A stretch of DNA of 60,565 nucleotides from Anaerolineae bacterium (GTDB lineage Bacteria > Chloroflexota > Anaerolineae > Anaerolineales > UBA11579): the NCBI GenBank assembly GCA_004297445.1, contig SCUK01000019.1:1-60565 (forward strand), written 5' to 3'. Both the position numbers and the translations under genes were made by a program. The first letter of the stretch is position 1; the number at the start of each line of letters is the position of its first letter. The notes below the pieces were generated by a model. The model made no database searches. It was not told the DNA's origin and saw nothing but the letters and a program-made list of their open reading frames with translations. Shown here piece after piece: positions 44,384-53,253 of the stretch.

Positions 44384-47014
44384 CTACCGCTTCACTCCCC
44401 GCCGCGCCGTCGCTTTATGAATCCACGCCTCTTCCGCCTGCAGCGCTCGCACTTCACTGGGCCGGATTTTCCGGTAAACCTCTTCCGCCTGCCGCGTTTC
44501 CCCATCCACGGTCAACAAACGGTCAATCGAAATACCAAACAGCCGCGCATTCTCTTCAAGGTAAGGTTCAATCAACGCCCAGTCTGCATCCGTCATTTCA
44601 ACGAACCGGCCGCCGTTCAACTGGTCTTCTGCCACATGCTGGCGCGGGTCGCGCACGTAGATGGCCCCGCCGGAAGCCAGTGAGAACAGGTTGCTTCCCG
44701 GGTAAGGAGTCTCCAGCGACACCAGCTCGTTGTTGTCGTCAAAGGCCATGCCGTTCAGCACCACAAACCCGCCTCCGTTCAACGGGTCGCCCGCCATGAA
44801 CGACTCGGCCAGGTAATCCAGGCAGGTCCCGTTAATCACCACTCGCGGCTTGCCGACCGCATTAATCAACGGACGCCCGGCCGCATTGCCCAGGATATAC
44901 GCCTCCCCGCCCTTGGCCCCGTACATGAACGTCTGTCCCACATCGCCATGCACCACCAGCTTGCCGGTTTTCATGATCTGCGCCAGTTGGTCCTGCCCGT
45001 TGTTATGCACGTGGATTTCCATCCCGTCCGCGCCGGAAGCCAGGTAATCGCCCGGTGAGCCATATACGTCTATGCGCACGCCTTTACTGTTCTCAGCGAA
45101 TCCATTGCCGATGAAGCGATGTCCGTGGCATTTGACCAGCATGAACTGGGTGAACCCCGCCTCATAGAGCCGCTGAAGCTCACGCGCCAGGGAGGTCTCA
45201 TCCTGCGCGGTGTATCCGCTGGCATCCAGAACCAGAATTTGCTTCTTTCCATTCGGTTTGGGCAGGGCTACTCCGGCCTTGTGATACACGTAGTCCGGGC
45301 TAGGCCGTTTTCGTATCAGTTCGGTGACGTCCGCAAAACACGCATCCACCAGCGTCAGCAGGCTGCTGCGCCTCATCTGTCCGGAGGGATAGCGCCGGTC
45401 CATCAGCAGAGTCAGCATATCAATCACATGCCTTCGTTTTTTCGGCTCGTCCGCCGCTTCACCCAAACCGGAGATAAATGCCAGCGCCTCCCCGTAGTTC
45501 CAGTTGGGCAGTTGCCCTTGCATCCACTTGAACAGCCCTGCCGCCGGCATATCCGGGATGGACACACTCAAGCCCCGCGCCCTGCGGCTGCCCGGTGTGA
45601 ACGCCGGCATCTGAACCGGCGATTTCACTTCGTGGCCGAACTTGTCCGTCACTGCCAGCGCGGGTTTCTTGCTGTCATATTTCACGCTGAACAGGAATGC
45701 GCCGCCATCCGTATGGCTGCCGCCACGGGCGTTCCAGAACTTGTCCGCACGCGGCCAGAACCGCTTGTCGGTCTCAGCCAAACTTTCCAGCGCCGCGTCA
45801 ATCCCCTGTTTCTCGCTTGCCGCAAAACCGATGGCCACCTTGTGACCATCGTCCAACGTTCGCTCCTGGTAAGCAAACACCTGCGGCCGCAACATCGACG
45901 TATCCGTGATGCCGGTCAGCCGGTACACCGGGCCGCCCGCCGCGTGCGTATCGCTCTGCGCGATCAGGAAGAACCACGGGCCGTCTGGCGAGCAATGCAT
46001 GTGTGTCGTCTGCAGCATTTCGTACACCCGCTGCTTCTCCTGCGGCAGCATGTGGAAATCGCGCTCCGTCGTCGGCGCCAGCGCTTCAATCACATATTCA
46101 AGTGGGTAGTTGTAGGTCCGGTGTAGCAGGTCAAACACCTGCACCGCCACTTCCGTATCCGTCAGGAATAGCGGGTAGATGTTCCGTTGCGCCAGGTACT
46201 CGCTGATGCTGGAATGGTTGGCGAAGTCGCCGTTATGCACCAGCGCTTCATTCAACCCGATGAACGGATGTGCTCCACCCGGGTGCCACACCCGCCCCTT
46301 GGTCGGGTAACGGTGGTGGCCGATCCAGACATGCGCATGCATGTTCTCGATCTGGTAATACTCGATGACATCGTCACCATACCCCACCATCTTGAGCACC
46401 AGCAGGTTCTTGCCATGTGAGAGGACAAACGCCTGCTTTTCGCCGGTCGACTGGTAGAACGTGGTGTTCAGCTTATAGGTATTCTGGTAGACGATTTCGT
46501 CTTCCACCCGACGCTTCTCCACGTTCATCATGTCATGCTCGGCCATGAAGTCCTTCAAGACCTTGGGCTTGATGCGCACAAAGTAAATGACCACATCCGG
46601 GGGTCTTACCTCTAACTCGGCGACTTTCCGGTAATCCTTCATGTGCTTCTGCTCATGCACATGGTCCACCACATAGATGCTGCGGATGAAGTCTTTCTCG
46701 ACTTTCGCCCGCACCTTGGGGTCCATGTACGCCACGGCAATCAGGTAATCGTTTTCCAGCGTTTCCTTGCTCACGCCGAACTCACGCGGTACCAACCCTA
46801 CCGCGGCAATGCCGCCGCCCTTGCCGTTGCCGCGGTTGCGCATCTGTTTTAGCGCCTGCAACATGTGCTTCGCCGCCACTTGCTCGCTGGATGCCATGCC
46901 GATGACGCCACAGCCCCCTTCGGCCGCGTCATCCCGCCCGGCTTGCCAGTCCCAATCCGGCCGCAGCCCGCGCCGCGCCGCCAGCATCTTTTCGATTATT
47001 TCACGCTGTCCCAT
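44384..47014 (-). CDS. Glutamate-synthase-like protein: class II amidotransferase fused to GXGXG domain
   Basis: 876 residues from ATG 47014 with AGGAG five bases upstream. After a 34-residue propeptide-like leader, Cys35 opens GCGVIGM, the class II glutamine amidotransferase nucleophile; HHRYPTKGRVWHPGGAHPFIGLNEALVHNGDF follows. The C-terminal third is the GXGXG (GltB alpha3) beta-helix: VRIDVYGSPGDYL, GDVGQTFMYGAKGGEAYILGNAAGRPLINAVGKPRVVINGT. The central FMN domain of normal GltB is missing and coded separately downstream in the two preceding genes. It would release ammonia from glutamine for the FMN subunits. An N-methylglutamate-synthase-like role is an alternative. Confidence 0.85.
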   Translation of the reverse strand: MGQREIIEKMLAARRGLRPDWDWQAGRDDAAEGGCGVIGMASSEQVAAKHMLQALKQMRNRGNGKGGGIAAVGLVPREFGVSKETLENDYLIAVAYMDPKVRAKVEKDFIRSIYVVDHVHEQKHMKDYRKVAELEVRPPDVVIYFVRIKPKVLKDFMAEHDMMNVEKRRVEDEIVYQNTYKLNTTFYQSTGEKQAFVLSHGKNLLVLKMVGYGDDVIEYYQIENMHAHVWIGHHRYPTKGRVWHPGGAHPFIGLNEALVHNGDFANHSSISEYLAQRNIYPLFLTDTEVAVQVFDLLHRTYNYPLEYVIEALAPTTERDFHMLPQEKQRVYEMLQTTHMHCSPDGPWFFLIAQSDTHAAGGPVYRLTGITDTSMLRPQVFAYQERTLDDGHKVAIGFAASEKQGIDAALESLAETDKRFWPRADKFWNARGGSHTDGGAFLFSVKYDSKKPALAVTDKFGHEVKSPVQMPAFTPGSRRARGLSVSIPDMPAAGLFKWMQGQLPNWNYGEALAFISGLGEAADEPKKRRHVIDMLTLLMDRRYPSGQMRRSSLLTLVDACFADVTELIRKRPSPDYVYHKAGVALPKPNGKKQILVLDASGYTAQDETSLARELQRLYEAGFTQFMLVKCHGHRFIGNGFAENSKGVRIDVYGSPGDYLASGADGMEIHVHNNGQDQLAQIMKTGKLVVHGDVGQTFMYGAKGGEAYILGNAAGRPLINAVGKPRVVINGTCLDYLAESFMAGDPLNGGGFVVLNGMAFDDNNELVSLETPYPGSNLFSLASGGAIYVRDPRQHVAEDQLNGGRFVEMTDADWALIEPYLEENARLFGISIDRLLTVDGETRQAEEVYRKIRPSEVRALQAEEAWIHKATARRGVKR

Positions 47015-47048
47015 AGATACTCCTGAAGTCTCTGCGCTCATTAGCCCG

Positions 47049-48353
47049 TCACCCAACATACCGCAGCAGGTCCGGTCGCCCGCGCAGCTCCCCGATGTTT
47101 CGCAGGCCCAGCCGCCGCAGGATGTCCCGCAACTGACCGGCATACGACGTGTACAGGTTCGTCAGCCGCGCCGCTCCCCAATCCGGCTGCACAAACTGCG
47201 AGAGCAGCGGGTCGGTTGTCGTCAGGCCAAACGGGCACCCCCGCCCGCGCTCACAGTTGGAACAGCGCGTGCAGCCCATAGCCACCAGTTCACTCGTCCC
47301 AATCACCGCCCCATCTGCCCCCAGTGCAATCGCCTTGGCTATATCATAAGCCGTGCGGATACCGCCCGAGGCCATCACCGTCACCCGGTCGCGGATTTCT
47401 TCGCTCACCAGGTACTTGTGCACTTTCGGGATGGCGAACTCAATCGGCATGGCGATGTTTTTCTTAGCGATTTCCGGTGCGGCTCCCGTGCCGCCGTACG
47501 CCCCGTCCAGATGCACAATGTGTGCGCCGGCGAAGTACGACCCCACCGCTACCATATCCACGTCGGTTGGCGTCGAAACCTTCACCGACACCAGCGCCCG
47601 TGGGTTGGTCTGTTTTATCCAATCGACATGCTTGCGATGGTCTTCTACCGAATACACCGAGTGGAACGGAAACGGCGAGAACAAACTCACCCACGGTACA
47701 GACTCGCGAATCTCCGAGACGGTCTGGGTGGCCTTGTCACCCAATAGGTGGCCGCCCAGCCCCGGCTTGGCGCCCTGTGCATACTTAAACTCCACGATGC
47801 GCGCATTGCGGATGGTTTCTTCCCGCACCCCGAACATCCCGGTCGCCACCTGGGTGATGACGTTATCCTTGTATTCCGTCAGCGACTTGGGATACCCGCC
47901 CTCACCGGTACTCGTAAATGTGCCCCAGTGCGCCGCGTTTCGGGCGCGGCTCAACATCACCTGCTCGCTCACCGACCCGTACGACATTCCGCCCCCATAA
48001 ATCGGCAATGGAATGCTGATTTTCTCCAGATGGTCCCCACGTCGGTTCAACGGCAGGGTGAGGTCAATGTCAACGTCCGCCGCCAGCCACTTCGACTCCG
48101 GCAGGAAGTTGAAATCCAGTACGTCAAATCCGCCTCCCGACCGCCCGGTCTTGTATTCCAGCCCGCTTTCCGGCGGTTTGCCGTGTGCCGCCTGGTACCA
48201 GGTTGCCAGAATCAGGTCATCCGTCCAGCGGTAATCGCCCAACGCCGGCGGTGCGCTATCCTTCTCCTCCGACCAGATGCGGAATCCCTCGTGCAGATTG
48301 GTCGTGTGCTTATCGACGATCAGTTCAAAAACGCTCTTATTTGCCAGGCTCAT
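47049..48353 (-). CDS. FMN-binding glutamate-synthase-domain protein with 3Fe-4S site
   Basis: 434 residues (ATG 48353, overlapping the upstream stop by 17 bases). TIM-barrel FMN domain: IPLPIYGGGMSYGSVSEQVMLSRARNAAHWGTFTSTGEGGYP, EFKYAQGAKPGLGGHL, VSVKVSTPTDVDMVAVG, HLDGAYGGTGAAPEI and VTVMASGGIRTAYDIAKAIALGADGAVIGT, then the cluster CTRCSNCERGRGCPFG, matching the 3Fe-4S loop of glutamate synthases. The catalytic centre where 2-oxoglutarate and ammonia would combine. Its FMN motifs are more canonical than those of its paralogue. Confidence 0.87.
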   Translation of the reverse strand: MSLANKSVFELIVDKHTTNLHEGFRIWSEEKDSAPPALGDYRWTDDLILATWYQAAHGKPPESGLEYKTGRSGGGFDVLDFNFLPESKWLAADVDIDLTLPLNRRGDHLEKISIPLPIYGGGMSYGSVSEQVMLSRARNAAHWGTFTSTGEGGYPKSLTEYKDNVITQVATGMFGVREETIRNARIVEFKYAQGAKPGLGGHLLGDKATQTVSEIRESVPWVSLFSPFPFHSVYSVEDHRKHVDWIKQTNPRALVSVKVSTPTDVDMVAVGSYFAGAHIVHLDGAYGGTGAAPEIAKKNIAMPIEFAIPKVHKYLVSEEIRDRVTVMASGGIRTAYDIAKAIALGADGAVIGTSELVAMGCTRCSNCERGRGCPFGLTTTDPLLSQFVQPDWGAARLTNLYTSYAGQLRDILRRLGLRNIGELRGRPDLLRYVG

Positions 48354-49761
48354 AGCCCACCACTCCCGCGAACGCATCGCGCTCCAGTTCTTTCATGAAC
48401 ATCGCTCGCCCCATTTCGCCTCGCAAGCGGCGCACTTCGCGCAATCCCATCGCACCCATGATTTCCAGCAATTGGTCACGCCACGAGGCCGCCAGGTTCA
48501 CTAGCCGCTGTACTCCCCACTTCATCGATAACTTGCCCGGCAGGTTGAACTGCGCCGTTTCGGCATCCAGACACTCGCCCTTGAACCGGCCCTGCAACGC
48601 CACAATCGCCGCCGTATCCATGCCCACCGCGTCCAGTCCGCACAGGATGGCCTTCGGCACATGCTCGGCATGGATCATCCCGCCGCTGCCAATCAACGTC
48701 ACTTCTTGCCGGATGCCCGCCTCCACAAACGCCTTATGCGCCTCGCGAATCAGGTCAAGGACGAAGTTTCCCTTCGCGTCCTGCCCATGGTAATTCGCCG
48801 TCAGGTGAAACACCCGTAGGCCTTTCTTTGAGAATTTGATGAGTTCCTTGGCAGAGGTGTATGGGATTCGCAGCGCCACCAGGCTTTCAGGGAAAAGGTC
48901 ATGGATCGCCCGGAACAACCCCTCATCCCAACCATCCATTTCGATGAGCCGCGGAGCTTTCGACAACACCTTCAACGCGTCCGCTTCGCTGGCCTTCACC
49001 AGCGGCACAACGAAGTCACTTTCCAAATTGAACTGCAGCACCGCCCCCAGCGGAATCACCGCCAACGACTGCAACTCCTCCGCGGTCTCAGCAAGGATGC
49101 GCCACACCTTCTCGTTCGCCACAGACTTCGGAGCGCGGTCAAACACTATCGGCAACGGGATTTGGAATACCTGCGGCGTGCGTCCCATCGGCTTGCCACC
49201 TTCATCAAACATCAGGAAGTTTGGCCGCGCTCCGATATCCACAACCGTCGAGATGAACTCGCGCCCGTGGATGCCGTCGCGCGTCGGCCGCACGATTTCC
49301 GACATATCCGTCCACATCCCATCCCAACCTTCGCCGCCAAACTTGCCACGGTAACCCGCCCCCTTCACCGGTACCAGTCCGCTTTCCGCCTCATAACTGA
49401 CGGAGTCGACGACTCGGAAATCAAAGTACGAATCGCCGAGGCTGCGCCGCGCCGGGTTATGACTTACCCGCACGAAATCAGGAAACTCAGTAGTGCACCG
49501 CAAACAACCAACGCAGTGTTCCTCGCGCGGCATAAAGCCGCCCACCGGCCCGCTGAACACGCCATACATGCACGGCCGGCTCAGGATGACATCCTTGTTC
49601 TTCAGGCCATAGTGAAACACTTCCCCGACGATGAGCTTCGCCAGCCCACTGCGCTTCACATCCACTTTGAAACGTGATGGCCATTTGTCCACATCTCCCG
49701 CCTTTTCGGCGTGGATGTGATACCGCTTATAGCCACTGCCATTCTGCATGTTTTCGTCCAT
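48337..49761 (-). CDS. Second glutamate-synthase-like FMN-domain protein with CxxCxxC motif
   Basis: 474 residues from ATG 49761 with AAGGA five bases upstream; the frame stays open to 49896, leaving an earlier start possible. The C-terminal half is a GltS-type barrel (ESLVALRIPYTSAKELIKF, FHLTANYHGQDAKGN, EVTLIGSGGMIHAEHVPKAILCGLDAVGMDTAAI) but the canonical 3Fe-4S loop is replaced. An N-terminal CVGCLRC (83-89), with Cys64 nearby, could hold an Fe-S cluster and accept electrons from ferredoxin or NADPH. It is diverged enough that an electron-transfer or structural role is as likely as catalysis. Confidence 0.78.
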   Translation of the reverse strand: MDENMQNGSGYKRYHIHAEKAGDVDKWPSRFKVDVKRSGLAKLIVGEVFHYGLKNKDVILSRPCMYGVFSGPVGGFMPREEHCVGCLRCTTEFPDFVRVSHNPARRSLGDSYFDFRVVDSVSYEAESGLVPVKGAGYRGKFGGEGWDGMWTDMSEIVRPTRDGIHGREFISTVVDIGARPNFLMFDEGGKPMGRTPQVFQIPLPIVFDRAPKSVANEKVWRILAETAEELQSLAVIPLGAVLQFNLESDFVVPLVKASEADALKVLSKAPRLIEMDGWDEGLFRAIHDLFPESLVALRIPYTSAKELIKFSKKGLRVFHLTANYHGQDAKGNFVLDLIREAHKAFVEAGIRQEVTLIGSGGMIHAEHVPKAILCGLDAVGMDTAAIVALQGRFKGECLDAETAQFNLPGKLSMKWGVQRLVNLAASWRDQLLEIMGAMGLREVRRLRGEMGRAMFMKELERDAFAGVVGYEPGK

Positions 49762-50205
49762 TTCAATCCTTTTCATTTCGCGTTTCAAAATCCTGCACAC
49801 TTCCGGAACAGTCTTCCCATTCCTCAGCAACACAGACTCCATTGACCGCCTTAAAACACAATGCACGCCTCTCAACCGCCAGGCGTGCAACTTCACAACG
49901 AAATCCGCTTAAATGCAACGCCCTTCCGGTTTGTTCCCGCAGCGAAACCCACCTCGCCCCGGGCCACCGCCCAACGCTTCGCTCCGCCGTCGCCGTCGGG
50001 ATTTCGCGTTGTGCTTTATTTGGAAGGGAGAAACGAAGCCCGTGGCAGGCTTCAGAGGCATCCGCTGATCATCCGATTTTCGAGCGTCCTATCGTCCAAT
50101 GAACGCCCTTAGCGCGGCCCTCGCGGGCCGGAACCTCCACCTCGTAGTCTCAAACCTTCTGGCTTGAGACTCAGTCGCTATCTCTCACGTATTCAATTGT
50201 TAATC
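49762..50205 (-). ncRNA. Long structured 5' leader of the glutamate-synthase-like operon, class unknown
   Basis: Between the promoter at 50212-50240 and the ATG at 49761 lie about 445 bases with no credible gene. Minus-strand hairpins, in order: AGTCTCAA/TTGAGACT (50171-50146), CGGCCC/GGGCCG (50130-50115), GAAGCC/GGCTTC (about 50054-50036), and a 9-bp stem TGCACGCCT/AGGCGTGCA (49889-49862) followed by TTGTGTTTT, which looks like a weak terminator. I compared it by eye with FMN, TPP, SAM, T-box, cobalamin, glycine and glnA-type motifs and found no match. A regulatory leader is inferred. Confidence 0.5.
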
Positions 50206-50211
50206 TCAGGT

Positions 50212-50240
50212 ATCTTACACGCGGCTCCCATCACTGTCAA
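50212..50240 (-). promoter_or_regulatory. Promoter of the glutamate-synthase-like operon
   Basis: Minus strand consensus TTGACA (50240-50235), 17-base spacer, TAAGAT (50217-50212). On the opposite strand TATAAT at 50264-50269 may serve the divergent cyclase-like gene. Confidence 0.8.
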
Positions 50241-50304
50241 GCGCACCCCTTCGCCGATTCCTGTATAATTCTCCCAATTGGCCCTATTATGAACGGAATC
50301 TGCT

Positions 50305-51399
50305 ATGGCTTCTTCCGCGTCTAACGGTTACCTCCTGATAGCCGATATCTCCGGCTACACATCGTACGTTGCCACCACCGAGATCGAGCATTCCCAGGCC
50401 GTCCTCGCTGAACTACTGGAATTGCTCATCAAGCACACGCGGCCACTGTTCACCCTTTCCAAGCTTGAAGGGGACGCTATCTTCTCCTACACGCCACAGG
50501 ACCGAATTTCTTCCGGCGAAGTTCTGCTACAACTCGTGGAATCGACGTATGCCGCGTTTCGCTCTCGTGTGGAATCCATCCTGCGTCACACCACTTGTGA
50601 GTGCAACGCTTGTCGCGCCATCCCCCGTCTTGACCTGAAATTCATGATTCATTATGGTCAATATATCCGTCAGCAGGTCGCTGGCATCCACGAATTGCTC
50701 GGTTCCGATGTCAACTTGATTCACCGTCTCACCAAGAACAGCGTTTCCGAATCGACAGGCTGGCATGCCTACGCGCTGTTCACCGAAGCGGCCTGCCGGA
50801 TGTTGGACCTGTCCACTCAGGGCTTGCACCCCGAAACAGCAGTTTATGAACATCTGGGACAGATCATGACCCACAGCCTCAACCTGCGGGAGCGCTACGA
50901 CGAAATGCTCGCCACGCGTAAGGTGATCGTTCAACCGGAGGAATCTCACGGGCACTACGTCGTAGATCTTCCTGCCCCACCGCCGGTAGTGTGGGAGTGG
51001 CTCACTGACCCTCACAAACGCAATCTCTGGCAGCCCGGCAATATCTGGAGCGCAGCCAACCGTCCAGGGGGCCGCACGGAGATCGGAGCATCCAATCATT
51101 GCGCGCACGGCAAAGACGAATTAGCCGAAGAAATCATTCGGGATTGGCACCCTTTCGACTACTACACCGTTGAAGTACATGCACATGTGGGCCAGGATGG
51201 ACACCCTATTGATAACTTGGAAACAGTGACTCTGGAATCTCTGAACGACAACCAGCACACCCGGGCAACCTTCCGCTGCAGGATGCTCAATCCCAGCCCG
51301 CTCAGCCGCCCCCTGGCCTGGGTGATATACAATCAAATAATGAAGAAGGGGTTCCGCCTTCTCAGTCAGAAACTGTCAGAGGATGGAAGCCCTCTCTAA
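50305..51399 (+). CDS. Cyclase-homology (DUF2652) domain fused to SRPBCC domain
   Basis: 364 residues. The N-terminal 200 resemble class III nucleotide cyclases of the DUF2652 group (YLLIADISGYTSYVATTEIEHSQ, FTLSKLEGDAIFSYTP), with the two metal-Asp positions but without clear substrate residues; the segment TTCECNACRAIPRLDLKF carries a CxCxxC. The C-terminal part (about 210-355; YVVDLPAPPPVVWEWLTDPHKRNLW) is an SRPBCC/START-like ligand-binding domain. No signal or membrane segment. Possibly a ligand sensor; cyclase activity is doubtful. Confidence 0.83.
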   Translation: MASSASNGYLLIADISGYTSYVATTEIEHSQAVLAELLELLIKHTRPLFTLSKLEGDAIFSYTPQDRISSGEVLLQLVESTYAAFRSRVESILRHTTCECNACRAIPRLDLKFMIHYGQYIRQQVAGIHELLGSDVNLIHRLTKNSVSESTGWHAYALFTEAACRMLDLSTQGLHPETAVYEHLGQIMTHSLNLRERYDEMLATRKVIVQPEESHGHYVVDLPAPPPVVWEWLTDPHKRNLWQPGNIWSAANRPGGRTEIGASNHCAHGKDELAEEIIRDWHPFDYYTVEVHAHVGQDGHPIDNLETVTLESLNDNQHTRATFRCRMLNPSPLSRPLAWVIYNQIMKKGFRLLSQKLSEDGSPL

Positions 51400-51400
51400 A

Positions 51401-51598
51401 CTAAGTCGGCACATCTTCGCAACCCTCATGTTCATATTGAGAGGGCGCGTCATGCGGCACGTCCTCTTCCACCCCTACCTTCCTTCCACAACATGGGAAA
51501 GCGTAAATTGCATACATCGTCGATCCGCGCAGCGTGGACGATTCGTACTCTGCTGCCTGAGGGTGCCACCGCTTGACGTCCGGCTTATTGTCTGACAT
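51401..51598 (-). CDS. Small cysteine-containing protein of unknown function
   Basis: 65 residues from ATG 51598, with a perfect GAGGAG five bases before; the gene ends two bases from the convergent cyclase-like gene. Sequence is soluble, with CCGRK in the middle and one further Cys near the end (EHEGCEDVP). I do not recognise it. The strong ribosome site is the main support. Confidence 0.6.
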   Translation of the reverse strand: MSDNKPDVKRWHPQAAEYESSTLRGSTMYAIYAFPCCGRKVGVEEDVPHDAPSQYEHEGCEDVPT

Positions 51599-51677
51599 CT
51601 GTTCTCCTCGTCGAAGTTGTCTCAATTATTCGCCATCATACATCGGTTTCCGCCGCACTTGTTCTTTGATTTGCCTT

Positions 51678-51715
51678 AAAGAAGTAGGACGGCAAAATTG
51701 CCGTCCTACTTCTTT
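51678..51715. terminator. Bidirectional hairpin terminator
   Basis: An 18-bp perfect stem (51678-51695 with 51698-51715) around AA, flanked by AAA on one side and TTT on the other; ends the flotillin transcript, 16 bases after its stop. Confidence 0.85.
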
Positions 51716-51731
51716 CGGTTTCTAGGGCCAG

Positions 51732-53201
51732 CTACTCTTTCTTCTGCGTTTTGCCAGGCTTTGGTTCTTCCCCGGTGCTTTTCATTTCGGCATCACCAGG
51801 CATTCCGCCTTTGCCCTCTTCGATCATCTTTCCCAGATACTCCGGCAGTTCAATTCCAGCCATATTAGCAAGGTCCTGCAACGGGGGCAGACTCATCACG
51901 AGGCTCGAGAGAAAATTAGACGTCGACGAACCACCGCCTTGCCCGCCGCCGTTCTCCCACACCGTGATCTTGTCGATTTTCAGATTGCTGATGGCCTCCA
52001 CCTGCTTGGCCACGATTTCTTCAATCTTTTCTACCATCAGGAGGGTCGCCGCCGCCCGGGCATCCCCATTGGCGCTTTCCACCAGCTTGGCATATCCTTC
52101 GGCCTTAGCATTCAGGAGTTGGCGAATACCGTTTGCTTCTGCCTCATAGCGCAACAGGATGCCGTCAGCATCGCCTTTCGCCAGCCGCCGGATGCGCTCC
52201 GCTTCGGCTTCTGCCGCGATTTCAACCTTGTTCTTGTCGATTTCCTGGCGCACCACTTCCAGCGCCCGCAGGCGCTCCTGCTCGGCCTGGTATTGCTGCT
52301 TTTGGATTTCGACCTGCGCCTGTAATCGGGCGACCTCACCACGCTGCAAAGCCGCCGCTTTCTTTACATCCAGCTCAGCGTTGTAATCTGCGATATTGGC
52401 CGCCGCCACATTCTCGCCCTGCACCGCCTCTGATTCCTGCTGCTGTACGTACACGCGCTGCCCGGCTTCAGCCTGTTTCTTGCCTTTTTCGGCTTCAGCC
52501 AGCGCCTGCGCGACCCGCACTTCCTGCTCGCGCACCGCATCCGCCTGACCGATGGCGCCCAACTTGTCCTGCTCCGCAACATCAACCCGCGCCTTGTTAA
52601 TCGCTTCCGAGGCCGCTTTCCGGCCGATGCTTTCTATATACGTTGACTCATCCGTGATGTCGGTGATGTTGACGTTTATCAGGTGCAGGCCGATTTTGTT
52701 CAACTCCGGCTCAACATTGTGCCGGATGGACTCGAGAAACGATTCTCGGTCCTGGTTAATCTGCTCAATGGTCAGCGAAGCCACCGTCAAACGCAGCTGG
52801 CCGAAGATGATTTCCTTCGCCATATCTTCAATGCTCTTCTGGTCCAGGTGCAACACACGTTCCGCCGCATTGCTCACGATTTCCGGAGCCGTGCTGATGC
52901 CCACCGTGAAGGTGCTCGGCACATGGATACGAATATTCTGCTGGGAGAGCGCATTTTCCAGCGGGATGCTGATGGTGATGGGTGTCAGACTCAGGAAAGC
53001 ATAGTCCTGGATCAGCGGCCAGATAAGCGCGCCGCCGCCGTGCAGCGTCTGGCTGCTCTTGCCTTTACCCACCCGGCCATAGATGACCAGGACCTTGTCC
53101 GAGGGGCAGCGCTTGTAGCGGCTGGCCAGAAAGACGATGGTGAAGAACACCAGCGCCACGAAGGCAAAAATCGCCAGCAATCCAAATGTTGTTGCGTTCA
53201 T
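51732..53201 (-). CDS. Flotillin family protein
   Basis: 489 residues: N-terminal helix (LLAIFAFVALVFFTIVFLASRY), SPFH domain (about 30-190; CPSDKVLVIYGRVGKGKSSQTLHGGGALIWPLIQ), a long Ala/Glu/Gln coiled coil with repeated EAEKGKKQAEAG and KVEIAAEAEAERIRRLAKGDADG (190-380) and a Gly/Ser-rich C-terminus before a hydrophobic stretch (SLVMSLPPLQDLANM). Flotillins scaffold membrane microdomains. The NfeD-like gene just upstream is the usual partner. Confidence 0.93.
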   Translation of the reverse strand: MNATTFGLLAIFAFVALVFFTIVFLASRYKRCPSDKVLVIYGRVGKGKSSQTLHGGGALIWPLIQDYAFLSLTPITISIPLENALSQQNIRIHVPSTFTVGISTAPEIVSNAAERVLHLDQKSIEDMAKEIIFGQLRLTVASLTIEQINQDRESFLESIRHNVEPELNKIGLHLINVNITDITDESTYIESIGRKAASEAINKARVDVAEQDKLGAIGQADAVREQEVRVAQALAEAEKGKKQAEAGQRVYVQQQESEAVQGENVAAANIADYNAELDVKKAAALQRGEVARLQAQVEIQKQQYQAEQERLRALEVVRQEIDKNKVEIAAEAEAERIRRLAKGDADGILLRYEAEANGIRQLLNAKAEGYAKLVESANGDARAAATLLMVEKIEEIVAKQVEAISNLKIDKITVWENGGGQGGGSSTSNFLSSLVMSLPPLQDLANMAGIELPEYLGKMIEEGKGGMPGDAEMKSTGEEPKPGKTQKKE

Positions 53202-53253
53202 CTCATTTCTCCTCTAATCAAACAATCCCACGCGGTTTCCCTTTGAAACCGTC

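Noticed and set aside
49861-50112. 83-residue plus-strand frame within the glutamate-synthase leader
   Set aside because: No ribosome site and low-complexity composition; it lies opposite the predicted leader transcript.
49762-50205. glnA-type glutamine riboswitch or T-box in the long leader
   Set aside because: CGTTCATT occurs but the required GGACGGAAGTAGG-like and GAAGGAACGC-like blocks do not; no T-box AGGGTGG-type block with specifier stem was found.
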